Below are positions 32,849 through 41,200 of a DNA stretch of 64,000 nucleotides, piece by piece. The DNA is from CAMEGH01 sp052103595 (GTDB taxonomy: Bacteria; Patescibacteriota; Saccharimonadia; Saccharimonadales; Saccharimonadaceae). Position numbers and translations under genes: made by a program. Below the pieces are notes generated by a model. The model saw only the letters and a list, made by a program, of their open reading frames with translations, was not told where the DNA came from and ran no database searches. How positions within the stretch are numbered: position 1 is the first letter of the stretch; every line of letters starts with the position of its first letter. The stretch covers positions 310,001 through 374,000 of the forward strand of contig JBQEKC010000001.1 in the NCBI GenBank assembly GCA_052103595.1, written 5' to 3'.

Positions 32849-32923
32849 AAGCTCAGCCACTGAGCTAGCCGCGCAACGACTACATAAAACCGCCCTCTCA
32901 TCATTGAAAGGGCGATTTTGTTT
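32849..32923 (+). ncRNA. Candidate small RNA of about 75 nt
   Basis: It runs from the predicted start of the consensus promoter to the terminator CGCCCT/AGGGCG (32891-32896 with 32909-32914) plus TTTT. It opens with a hairpin GCTCAG-CCA-CTGAGC (32851-32865). No ATG lies inside. It has no similarity I recognise. Confidence 0.45.
32891..32919. terminator. Bidirectional terminator after rplS
   Basis: CGCCCT (32891-32896) and AGGGCG (32909-32914) form the stem, with TTTT on the plus side and GTTTTAT on the minus side. Confidence 0.75.
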
Positions 32924-32932
32924 ACAGATATA

Positions 32933-33364
32933 CTACTTTTCGTCGCTCGCAGCTTCTTCTTTTGGAGCCTCTGCCTTTGGTGCTTCTGGAAGAGTGTTTA
33001 CCGCTTCGCGGTCAAACTTTACTGCCTTTAGGCGAGCGCTCTTACCGCTACGTTGGCGCAAGAAGCTAAGGAAGTTACGGCGCACTTTACTGCGGCGAAC
33101 GATTTCGATTTTTTCTACCAATGGGCTGTGGAGCAAGAAGCTCTTTTCAACACCAATACCGCTGGCAACTTTACGTACAGTCACACGTGCGGTGTGGCTT
33201 TTCTTGTTGTCGGTGCGGATTACAACACCTTCAAACATCTGCACACGTTCTTTGTTGCCTTCTTTAATTTTTTGGTGCACACGTACGGTGTCACCGCTAC
33301 GTACGTCAACAACCGCGTGCTTTTTTTGCTCGTCATTTACTTTTTGAATTAGTGAAAAACTCAT
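32933..33364 (-). CDS. rplS: 50S ribosomal protein L19
   Basis: The 143-residue protein carries the L19 core (residues 5-115): VRSGDTVRVHQKIKEGNKERVQMFEGVVI, SFLLHSPLVEKIEIVRRSKVRR and the FLSFLRQRSGKSARL end. An additional Glu/Ala/Lys-rich tail of about 28 residues follows and is likely disordered. The ATG has GAGGA 8 nt upstream. The gene stands alone with a leader of about 110 nt that may regulate it. Confidence 0.95.
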   Translation of the reverse strand: MSFSLIQKVNDEQKKHAVVDVRSGDTVRVHQKIKEGNKERVQMFEGVVIRTDNKKSHTARVTVRKVASGIGVEKSFLLHSPLVEKIEIVRRSKVRRNFLSFLRQRSGKSARLKAVKFDREAVNTLPEAPKAEAPKEEAASDEK

Positions 33365-33473
33365 TTTAATTATCCTCTTGGTGTCCGATATCGATGCTGG
33401 CTGGCCACGCAGTTGTATCCCTACGGCTCCACACCTATCTCACTTCGGCGCTTACTCTAATATATACAATCAA
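33365..33473 (-). promoter_or_regulatory. Long structured leader of rplS (possible L19 autoregulatory RNA)
   Basis: The promoter TGC TATAAT lies at 33480-33488 (minus). The leader of about 110 nt can pair GGTGT (33431-33435) with ACACC (33380-33384) just before the Shine-Dalgarno, enclosing internal hairpins. Ribosomal protein leaders, including for L19, are known regulators in Firmicutes; direct homology was not tested. Confidence 0.45.
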
Positions 33474-33562
33474 TCGTTGATTATAGCATAGTTTTGCGGG
33501 TTTTGGAAGAGGTGGATGCAGCCTTTAATCATGGCTGCCTCTTCCACAGGTAGACTTAGCTG

Positions 33563-33571
33563 TGCTATCAT
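33563..33571 (+). promoter_or_regulatory. Promoter of the DUF2690 gene
   Basis: TGC TATCAT extended -10; a 7-bp hairpin GTCTTAG/CTAAGAC (33582-33588 with 33594-33600) begins about 4 nt after the predicted start. Confidence 0.6.
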
Positions 33572-33634
33572 TATTGGTATGGTCTTAGGAAAGCTAAGAC
33601 TAGTCCGTCTACACACAAGTAAGGGGTGATTGTC

Positions 33635-34099
33635 ATGGTCCTTAAAAAAACCAAGGCACTTGTCTTCACACTATCCTTGGCCGCCGCTTCAGTGTTCTCG
33701 ACAACAGTGGGCGCCCCAGAAGCAGAAGCAGCAACCTGCTATGGTGACTGGTGCTCGGGTCAAGATCCTCAAGCCGCAGGCTGCGCAGGAGACGCCTTCA
33801 CTACCGTGTCAGCCGACTTGGGAACTGGCATTCTTGAGGTGAGATGGTCCCCGTCTTGCCAGACAAACTGGGCGAGGGTCACCATATACCCAACGGGCCT
33901 GAGGTGCGTCAAAGAGTCCTATCTCGATGCCATCCAGGAAGGAGGCTATACTCAAAGCAAGGTTGTACCGATGACCTGTAACACATACAGTTCGGTCAAC
34001 TACTGGACGCCTATGATATACTCGCCCGTAAAACGAGTTAAGGGTCGAGTTCAATCATACGGAACTTTTACGCCAGTAACTGAAACAGGCTGGTCCTAA
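33635..34099 (+). CDS. Secreted DUF2690-family protein
   Basis: The 154-residue protein has a clear signal peptide (MVLKKTKALVFTLSLAAASVFS, cleavage near APEAEA-ATC) and a mature domain with CYGDWCSGQDPQAAGC, VRWSPSCQTNWARV and further paired cysteines, as in DUF2690 proteins of Bacillus (YjfA) and Streptomyces. The function is not established; disulfide-stabilised secretion is likely. The start at 33635 has AAGGGG 8 nt upstream; the GTG at 33626 overlaps that site and is rejected. It may be transcribed with the two following genes. Confidence 0.8.
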   Translation: MVLKKTKALVFTLSLAAASVFSTTVGAPEAEAATCYGDWCSGQDPQAAGCAGDAFTTVSADLGTGILEVRWSPSCQTNWARVTIYPTGLRCVKESYLDAIQEGGYTQSKVVPMTCNTYSSVNYWTPMIYSPVKRVKGRVQSYGTFTPVTETGWS

Positions 34100-34105
34100 G
34101 ACCCA

Positions 34106-34133
34106 CCCGCACTCAACTACTGTTAAGTGCGGG
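34106..34133 (+). repeat. Hairpin after the DUF2690 gene without a T-tract
   Basis: CCCGCACT (34106-34113) pairs with AGTGCGGG (34126-34133). No T-run follows, so it may be an RNA-stability hairpin rather than a terminator, allowing read-through to the next genes. Confidence 0.55.
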
Positions 34134-34165
34134 CTCATCCAAGACACTAGAACAGAAGGAGTTAT

Positions 34166-34354
34166 ATGAACATATTTCTAGAAATTATCAGATTATCACC
34201 CGTGCTAATTGGAATTATTTTATTAGCGGTTCAGATCTGTACCTTGTACGCAAAAGAACATAATCGTAAAAGATTTATAATAGCGGGGATTCTGCTTACG
34301 CTTCTCCTACTAGCTAGTATTGTCGTCAGCACACGAGTCTTATCGCTTGGATAG
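34166..34354 (+). CDS. Small two-span membrane protein, 62 aa
   Basis: The product has two hydrophobic segments (about residues 9-28 and 36-56) joined by a charged KEHNRKR turn. The start has a strong GAAGGAG Shine-Dalgarno 4 nt upstream, which supports coding. It ends 4 nt before the malic enzyme ATG, so the two genes are likely coupled. No family is recognised; it could be a small regulator or transporter partner, but there is no evidence for either. Confidence 0.7.
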   Translation: MNIFLEIIRLSPVLIGIILLAVQICTLYAKEHNRKRFIIAGILLTLLLLASIVVSTRVLSLG

Positions 34355-34358
34355 AACC

Positions 34359-35498
34359 ATGGATCACAACAAACTAGCACTCGATCTTCATAAAAAATAT
34401 AAGGGCAAATTGACGACACGTTTGCGCGATGAGCGTACGCTCGATAAAGACACACTCAGCGCGTATTACAGCCCTGGCGTGGCCGAAGTGAGCCGCGCCA
34501 TTGCCGAAGACCCAGCACGCCTGCCGGAATACACCTGGACGAACAACCTTGTAGCGGTAATTAGCGACGGTTCGGCCGTGCTTGGCCTGGGCAATATTGG
34601 CCCGCGCGCCAGCATGCCGGTGATGGAAGGCAAAGGCTTGCTGTTTAAATACTTTGCTGATATCGACAGTGTGCCGATTACGCTTGATGTGCACGAACCG
34701 GAAGAAATCATCCGCACAATTAAAGCCATTCACTCAAGCTTTGGCGCCATTAACCTTGAAGATATTGCCGCGCCAGCCTGTTTTGAAGTTGAGCGCCGCT
34801 TGAAGGAAGAACTCGATATTCCTGTTTTTCATGATGACCAGCATGGCACAGCGGTAGTTACCTTGGCGGGTCTCATTAACAGCATGAAAGTAACAGGTAA
34901 AAACTTGGCTGATTGCAAAGTTATATTGATTGGCGCAGGTGCCGCTGGGGTGGCGATTGCGGATTTGTTGTATCTGTATGCGCAACCAAACATCGTAACG
35001 GTTGATTCGAAAGGCGTTATCACCACCGATCGCACTGACCTAAACGAGCACAAACAGCGTCTGGCTAGCTACGCTTCGTTTGAAGGTGATGCGCCACAGT
35101 CGCTCCACGAAGCTTTGCACGACGCCGATATTGTGATTGGTATTTCGAAGGCAAACATGCTTTCATCAGAAGACATTGCCGCTATGAACTCGGACGCTAT
35201 TGTATTCGGCCTCGCCAACCCTATCCCAGAAATCATGCCCGACATTGCCAAGCAAGCCGGCGCAGCCATTGTTGCCACTGGCCGCAGCGACTTGCCGAAC
35301 CAAGTCAACAACGCCATCGCCTTCCCTGGTATTTTCCGCGGGGCGCTTGATAACGGTGTAAAAAAGATTACCGACCAGCACAAAATTGCCGCCGCCGAAG
35401 TGATTGCCAGCTTAGTCGAAACTCCAACTGCTAATATGGTGATTCCAAGCGTACTTGATGATCGGCTCGTACCAAGTATTGCCAACGTGATTCGCTAA
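34359..35498 (+). CDS. Malic enzyme (malate dehydrogenase, oxaloacetate-decarboxylating)
   Basis: The 379-residue short-form enzyme converts malate to pyruvate and CO2 with NAD(P)H formation. Motifs are YSPGVAEVSRAIAEDP (about residues 38-53), the metal/catalytic stretch PVFHDDQHGTAVVTLAGL (about 154-171), the Rossmann loop GAGAAGVAIADLL and the C-terminal GRSDLPNQVNNAIAFPGIFRGAL. Cofactor preference is not decidable by eye. The start follows the small membrane gene by 4 nt with a poor Shine-Dalgarno, implying coupling. Confidence 0.92.
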   Translation: MDHNKLALDLHKKYKGKLTTRLRDERTLDKDTLSAYYSPGVAEVSRAIAEDPARLPEYTWTNNLVAVISDGSAVLGLGNIGPRASMPVMEGKGLLFKYFADIDSVPITLDVHEPEEIIRTIKAIHSSFGAINLEDIAAPACFEVERRLKEELDIPVFHDDQHGTAVVTLAGLINSMKVTGKNLADCKVILIGAGAAGVAIADLLYLYAQPNIVTVDSKGVITTDRTDLNEHKQRLASYASFEGDAPQSLHEALHDADIVIGISKANMLSSEDIAAMNSDAIVFGLANPIPEIMPDIAKQAGAAIVATGRSDLPNQVNNAIAFPGIFRGALDNGVKKITDQHKIAAAEVIASLVETPTANMVIPSVLDDRLVPSIANVIR

Positions 35499-35512
35499 CA
35501 GCATCCACATAA

Positions 35513-35544
35513 AAACCGCGCTCACAATGAAGCGCGGTTTTATT
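35513..35544. terminator. Bidirectional terminator between malic enzyme and pilB
   Basis: AAACCGCGCT (35513-35522) pairs with AGCGCGGTTT (35531-35540), with T-runs on both strands. Confidence 0.9.
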
Positions 35545-35554
35545 AAAAGAGCTG

Positions 35555-37177
35555 CTAGATTGTCTTATTCACTTCCTCAAGTGTTGTCTCGCCACGGAGC
35601 GCCGCCAACACGCCCGCTTGCAAAAGTGTTATCATGCCGTTTTGGCGAGCAACAGCTTCGATCGCCTCTGTGTGTACATCGGTCACGTCGCCACGCAAAA
35701 ACTTCTGAATTTCTTCGTTCACGACCATTTGTTCCATTACCGGCACACGGCCTTTAAAACCAAATGGCACCTCTTCTGTTGGAACAGGGCGGTACAGCTT
35801 GAACGTATCAAGATCCGGGTGCTCAACGTGGTCTGGAATACCTTTTAATACTTCCTTCACCCAGTTTCTGGTCGCCTCGTCCGGTTCATACGCCTCTTTG
35901 CTTTCATCCCACAATTTACGCACCAAGCGCTGTGCGATCAATAGCCGCACTGCTGAACTAAAAATCGGGTTTTGACCGATCATGTCAATCATACGACTAA
36001 ACGCTGCGCTGGTGGAGTTAGCGTGGAATGAACTCAGCACCAAGTGCCCTGTAATGGACGCCTGAATTGCCGTTTTGGCGGTCTCTTGGTCACGCACCTC
36101 ACCCACCATCACAACGTCTGGGTCGAGACGCAAGACCGAACGTAGCCCGTCGGCAAACTTGGCGCCGCCAGTTGTGTCGATTGGAATTTGTGTAATACCA
36201 GGAATACTATTTTCAACTGGGTCTTCCAGAGTGATAATCTTGCGGTCATCGGTATTGAGCGCGTTCAAAATACTATAAAGTGTAGTCGACTTACCGCTAC
36301 CAGTTGGACCAACCATCAAAAGCATGCCGCGTGGGTGACTCACTACCTCGTCAATCTCGGCACGTTCACGCGGAGCGATATTAAGCAAATCGAGATTTAG
36401 CTGCGCCGTATCAAAGTTAAACAAACGCATTACCACATCTTGCCCATACAAGGTTGGTACAGCTTCAACACGAAGGTTAAGCAAGTGCGTCGCCCCGTCA
36501 CGATTGACTTCTTTGTTCATGTGGCCGGATTGCGGAGTGGTGGCTGCGGTTGAAATATTTGCGCGTGAACTCAGCGCTGCCATCAGTACGCGATAGCGAT
36601 CTTTCTCAAGATTTGCTACCGGGTGCAAAGCGCCGTCAACACGCATACGCACGCGAATAAATGTTCGCTGATTTTCGATGTGAATGTCGGATGCGCCAAG
36701 TTTGTCGGCCTGATCCACCAGATAATCAAACACTAAATCCGTACCAACCGAGTTCAGCGTTTGACTCACACTGGCAATTGTTTGGCTGTCGCCCTCTTTG
36801 GCAATTTCAATATCATCGTAGACAACCTCTCTTGGTGGATCATATCGCAGCATAAAAGCGTTGTAACTTGACTTGCTAATTAGCAAAAACTGCACGTTTT
36901 TACCATCATCGTTATACTCTTTTTCGATCTTTTTGATGATAGTCTGCGGCGTATCGCTCGTCACACCAAAGCGCGTCGTTGAAGAGTCGTCACCTTTTAC
37001 CAGCGGCACCATTTTATTAAGGTGCATTTCTTTGATGGTGATCAAATCTTTAATGAGCGGCAACGTACCTTCAATTTCGCGCGCATCAAGATACTGTAAA
37101 CCTAAGATCGAGGCACGCTTTTGCGTCGACTGCTCATCGTGATTACGCCTCGCCTCTTGAATTTTTTTCTCGTCCAT
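35555..37177 (-). CDS. pilB: Type IV pilus assembly ATPase PilB/GspE family
   Basis: The 540-residue secretion ATPase has an N-terminal GspE-N domain (1-130), N2 domain (about 140-260), Walker A VGPTGSGKSTTLYS (about 280-293), Asp box ITLEDPVENSIPGITQ, Walker B PDVVMVGEVRDQETA and His box GHLVLSSFHANS. It powers pilus extension. The usual C-terminal tetracysteine zinc motif is absent, and the protein has no cysteine at all. A TGC TATACT box (37185-37193) ends 7 nt before the ATG, so the mRNA is probably leaderless. Confidence 0.9.
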   Translation of the reverse strand: MDEKKIQEARRNHDEQSTQKRASILGLQYLDAREIEGTLPLIKDLITIKEMHLNKMVPLVKGDDSSTTRFGVTSDTPQTIIKKIEKEYNDDGKNVQFLLISKSSYNAFMLRYDPPREVVYDDIEIAKEGDSQTIASVSQTLNSVGTDLVFDYLVDQADKLGASDIHIENQRTFIRVRMRVDGALHPVANLEKDRYRVLMAALSSRANISTAATTPQSGHMNKEVNRDGATHLLNLRVEAVPTLYGQDVVMRLFNFDTAQLNLDLLNIAPRERAEIDEVVSHPRGMLLMVGPTGSGKSTTLYSILNALNTDDRKIITLEDPVENSIPGITQIPIDTTGGAKFADGLRSVLRLDPDVVMVGEVRDQETAKTAIQASITGHLVLSSFHANSTSAAFSRMIDMIGQNPIFSSAVRLLIAQRLVRKLWDESKEAYEPDEATRNWVKEVLKGIPDHVEHPDLDTFKLYRPVPTEEVPFGFKGRVPVMEQMVVNEEIQKFLRGDVTDVHTEAIEAVARQNGMITLLQAGVLAALRGETTLEEVNKTI

Positions 37178-37184
37178 TGGTTTT

Positions 37185-37223
37185 AGTATAGCAAAAAGCT
37201 TATGGTCTTACCAATGCTATAAT
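37185..37223. promoter_or_regulatory. Divergent leaderless promoters of pilB and the SpoU methyltransferase
   Basis: Minus strand TGC TATACT (37185-37193), ATG at 37177. Plus strand TGC TATAAT (37215-37223), ATG at 37231. Each gap from box to ATG is 7 nt. Confidence 0.7.
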
Positions 37224-37230
37224 GGGTGAA

Positions 37231-37725
37231 ATGACGAAGGTAACTATCATTGCTCACAATATTCGCTCCACGCATAACGTAGGGGCAATTTTTCGTACAG
37301 CCGAAGGATTTGGTGCCGAGCACGTCATCTGTAGCGGCTATACACCCTATCCGATGGTTTCGCACGATACACGATTGCCACACATTGCCGAAAAACTCAC
37401 CAAGCAAATCCACAAAACAGCCCTTGGTGCAGAAGCACTTGTGCCGTTCTCGCACCACGAAACACCGCCGCTCACACAACTAAAAAACGATGGCTATACG
37501 ATTGTTGGGCTTGAGCAAGCCGAGCACTCTATCAACCTCCCCGACTATCGTCCGCCAAATCACATTGCCTTGCTAATTGGCGAAGAAGTGCACGGCATCG
37601 AGCCACACCTTCTTTCACAGTGTGATGCCATTATTGAAATCCCGATGGTTGGACAAAAAGAATCATTCAATGTAAGTGTTGCTACTGGCATCGCGCTCTA
37701 TCACCTCTTGGCCACCTCTGTATAA
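37231..37725 (+). CDS. SpoU/TrmH-family RNA 2'-O-methyltransferase
   Basis: The 164-residue SPOUT enzyme has the three family motifs: motif 1 HNIRSTHNVGAIFRTAEGFG (residues 8-27), motif 2 ALLIGEEVHGIEPHLLSQCD, and motif 3 IPMVGQKESFNVSVATGIALY. It is a catalytic-domain-only protein like TrmL-type tRNA methyltransferases; the target nucleotide is not clear. The ATG at 37222 overlaps the -10 box and cannot be the start; 37231 lies 7 nt after it. Confidence 0.88.
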   Translation: MTKVTIIAHNIRSTHNVGAIFRTAEGFGAEHVICSGYTPYPMVSHDTRLPHIAEKLTKQIHKTALGAEALVPFSHHETPPLTQLKNDGYTIVGLEQAEHSINLPDYRPPNHIALLIGEEVHGIEPHLLSQCDAIIEIPMVGQKESFNVSVATGIALYHLLATSV

Positions 37726-37752
37726 ATACCACCACATCTAGCGGTATTTTTT
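37724..37752 (+). terminator. Terminator after the SpoU gene
   Basis: AAATACC (37724-37730) pairs with GGTATTT (37743-37749), followed by further T residues. Confidence 0.75.
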
Positions 37753-37772
37753 GCAAACTGGCGCTATATGTC

Positions 37773-37801
37773 TTGTATTTTGCAACCAAGAGCGCTATAC
37801 T
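37773..37801 (+). promoter_or_regulatory. nrdH promoter and start of a leader of about 138 nt
   Basis: TTGTAT (37773-37778), 17-nt spacer, TATACT (37796-37801). The leader can form ACCGAA/TTCGGT (37817-37822 with 37839-37844), a TATAC/GTATA inverted repeat (37844-37848 with 37859-37863) and a CCCG/CGGG hairpin before a T-rich stretch. Confidence 0.65.
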
Positions 37802-37945
37802 ACGTACAGAATCAACACCGAAGATTAGGTAGAAGTCTTTCGGTATACTCTTTAGGGGGTATAGCTTTAAGATTCCCGTTTACGGGTTTGATTTCCATGT
37901 CCTTTCACAAAAAACTGCTACAGAAACAGAGAGTAGGCGATCGCC

Positions 37946-38182
37946 ATGATCACCGTATATACCAAGCCAGAGTGTGTCCAGTGCACCGCCACGAAGAAAG
38001 CGCTCGACAAAGCCGGCCTTGCGTACGAGCTGATTGACATCAGTCTAGACGACGAAGCACGTGACTACGTGATGGCGCTTGGCTACCTCCAGGCACCTGT
38101 CGTCATCGCCGACGATGAACATTGGTCAGGCTTCCGGCCTGGTCGTATCAAAGAGCTTGAAAAGCGACAACTTGTCCCGTAA
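37946..38182 (+). CDS. nrdH: NrdH-type glutaredoxin-like redoxin
   Basis: The 78-residue thioredoxin-fold protein has the CVQC active site (residues 11-14) and the NrdH signature LGYLQAPVVI followed by DEHWSGFRPGRI. NrdH proteins supply electrons to class Ib ribonucleotide reductase. No nrdEF genes lie in this window. The match to actinobacterial NrdH is striking by eye, consistent with transfer from an actinobacterial host. It is a single gene with its own promoter, structured leader and terminator. Confidence 0.92.
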   Translation: MITVYTKPECVQCTATKKALDKAGLAYELIDISLDDEARDYVMALGYLQAPVVIADDEHWSGFRPGRIKELEKRQLVP

Positions 38183-38203
38183 CAGCATCCATCAGAAAGG
38201 AAT

Positions 38204-38236
38204 ACCACCCGCGTCATACCGACCGGGTGGTTTTCA
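38204..38236 (+). terminator. nrdH terminator
   Basis: ACCACCCG (38204-38211) pairs with CGGGTGGT (38224-38231), followed by TTTC. Confidence 0.85.
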
Positions 38237-38240
38237 CTTT

Positions 38241-38274
38241 TCTCAAGAAAGCTAAAGTAATGCTTTACTTTAGC
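38241..38274 (-). terminator. Terminator overlapping the dnaE stop codon
   Basis: GCTAAAGTA (read on minus from 38274) pairs with TACTTTAGC ending at 38251; the TAA stop (38265-38267) lies in the stem. TTTCTT follows. Confidence 0.75.
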
Positions 38275-41200
38275 ACGACTGCATCTTCGCCTAAACTTTT
38301 CACCAAGCTACCGAGCAAAGCGGCATTATCTTCCACCTTGAACGGCAAACGAATTGCTGATTTCTTTTCTTCGCCTAACACTAAAATCACTTCAACCATA
38401 CCAGGGTATGCTTTACAGGCCTGTTTTAAGCTCATCAACGCTTCGTGATCATCAGGGTTTTTAATCTTAATATAGAGCGTCTGATGAAGCGCTTCAGGAA
38501 CAGGCGGCGCCACGACCGTTTTCTTTTCTTCTTTCACCTCGGCAGAAACCTTCTTGGGTAGTGACTTACCACTCTTCATCGCTTTATAGTTCTCGCGGCG
38601 CTCTTTTTTTACCTGGCCACTCATTTTCGGGCCATCCATTTTACGTCCAGTGGCTTCGTATGAAGTAATTTCTTTATCGTCTACCAAAACAATTTCGTCT
38701 GCGATAAGCTTGCTTTCATCGCCCAAATTACCGTCACGATCACGCGCCGAATTTTTACCGCTAATACGCACTACAGCATCTTGCACCAGTTTCGCACCAA
38801 CTTGCTCATACAGATTCGGGAAGACAATTACCTCACCTTCGCCAAACTTATCTTCAAGCGCGACAAATGCCATTTTAGTACCACTTTTTGTGATGATGGT
38901 TCGCACACTACTAATCAATCCACCAACGGTCATCTTACGACTATCATACGCTGGTGTTAGCTGTGTGAGCGGCTGGGTCTGCTCGTTCAGATACGTTGCG
39001 TAGCTATCAAGCGGATGTGCACTAATATAAAGCCCCATCAGTTCGCGCTCCCATGTCAGGCGCTCTTTATCGGTGTGTTTGGCTGGCGCTGGCGTCAGTG
39101 AAACCGACGGCTGCACATTAAATGCATCGTCACCCATCATGCCAAAGAGGTCAGTTTGTCCACTCGCCGCTTCTTTTTGCACCTTGCTAGCAAACGCCTG
39201 AATCGTTTCAAGGTTGTAGAGCAAATCAGATCGATCACCCATACTGTCAAAACCGCCACATTTAATGAGCGCTTCCCACGCTTTTTTATTAAACTTACGC
39301 GAGCTGACTCGCTTCGCAAAATCTTCTACGCTCTTGAACTTGCCGTCGAGGTCGCGGGCACGTAACAGTTCCTCTACCGCGCCTTCGCCCACACCTTTCA
39401 CCGCCGCCATACCAAAGCGAATCGTGCTTTCGTTTGGTACAACCGCAAATTCCATAAAAGATTCGTTTACATCTGGCGCCAACACATCGATCCCCATGTG
39501 CTTGCACTCAGTCATTTCGATCGCAAGACGCTCCGTGTCGTCTTGGTCGCTGGTCATGAGTGCAGCCATAAATGCATCCGGATAATGCGCCTTCAGGTAT
39601 GCAGTCCAGTACGAGATTAACGCATAGCACGCCGCGTGGCTTTTGTTGAAACAGTAGTTCGCAAACTCTTCCAGTTGATCCCAGAATGTTTCGGCGATTT
39701 CTTTTGTCGCACCACCGACATTAATTGCACCTTCAACAAACTCTGGCTTCACCTTTTTCATGAGGTCAATTTTCTTTTTACCAACGGCTTTACGGAGTGT
39801 GTCAGCCTGGCCACCAGTAAACCCACACCATTCCTTAGAAATCTGCATAAACTGCTCTTGGTAGACCAAGATACCGTAGGTGTTTTCGAGCGAGTTTTTC
39901 ATACCTTCATGCAAGTAGGTAATCGGCTCTTCGCCGTGTTTTCGTTTAATAAAGCTATCAATAAACTGCATTGGACCCGGGCGATAGAGCGCCACCATCG
40001 CGATAATATCTTCAAAACGCGTCGGCTTCAGGCCACGCAAATAACGCTTCATACCAGCAGACTCTAGCTGGAACACTCCAGTCGTATCGCCGCGCTGGAA
40101 TAACTTATAAGCTTCCTCATCATCAAGCGGCAATGTCGAAAGGTCGATCTCTGTGCCGTACACTTTTTTAATGATACGCATAGCATTATTGATAATCGAA
40201 AGGTTAGAAAGACCCAAGAAGTCCATCTTCAAAAGCCCGAGCTCTTCAACCTCGCCCATCGGGAACTGCGTTGCCACCACGCCTTTTTGCGCCATTTCAA
40301 GTGGAACGTATTTCACCAAATCGTCCGGCGCAATCACCACACCACAGGCATGTACACCATGAGAACGAATCGTTCCTTCCAACTGACTCGCAAAATCGTA
40401 GACTGTTTTGGCAGTTGGATTGGTTTCGTATTCCTTTTTCAAGTCAGCATCTTCAACCAGTGATTTTCGAATTGGAATATGGCGACCCTGCGCTGGCGGT
40501 GGAATCAGCTTTGCCAGACGATCGCTTTCACCATACGGAACTTGCAACACACGCGCCACATCGCGTACCGACGCACGAGCAGCCATCGTACCAAATGTCG
40601 CAATGTTTGCCACGCGATCAACCCCGTACTTTTGTGTACAATATTCAATCACCTCGTTACGGCGCGTATCTTGAATGTCGATATCAACATCGGGCATTGA
40701 AATACGGTCAGGGTTCAAGAAACGTTCGAAGAGCAAATCATATTTGAGCGGATCAAGATCGGTGATGTTGAGCGCAAACGCAATGATTGATCCGGCCGCG
40801 CTCCCTCGCCCAGGACCAAAAATAATTCCACGGCTTTTACCCCAGTTAATAAAGTCCTGCACAATCAAGAAGTAGCCGTTGTAGCCCATATTATCAAGGA
40901 CGGCCATCTCCATATCAAGCCGCTCCAGCTGGTCCTTTGAAAGCAACTCACGCACTTGCGCGTCACTGAGCTTAATTGCTTCTTCCTCACTTTTATCAAG
41001 GTAGCGCATCGCCATCCCTTTATACACCAAGTGATCGAGGTAGGCTTTTTCTGTTTCACCATTTGGTGTTGGGAATTTTGGAATTAAGATACCACCAAGT
41101 TTAATTTCCACGTTACAGCGATCAGCAATGTTTTTGGTATTTGCTACGGCACGTGGATTAGTTTTACTCCAGCGAGCGATAATATCTTTTGGATCAGTAA

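Noticed and set aside
32850..32880. Minus-strand GCGGCTAGCTCAGTGGCTGAGC looks like a tRNA 5' half with a D arm.
   Set aside because: No anticodon arm, no T arm with GGTTC, no matching acceptor strand; it is better explained as the short hairpin of the plus-strand small RNA.
33626..33634. GTG at 33626 as the start of the DUF2690 protein.
   Set aside because: It overlaps the AAGGGG Shine-Dalgarno, which is correctly spaced for the ATG at 33635.
37222..37230. ATG at 37222 as the start of the SpoU methyltransferase.
   Set aside because: It overlaps the TATAAT box, so it cannot be in the mRNA; 37231 is used.
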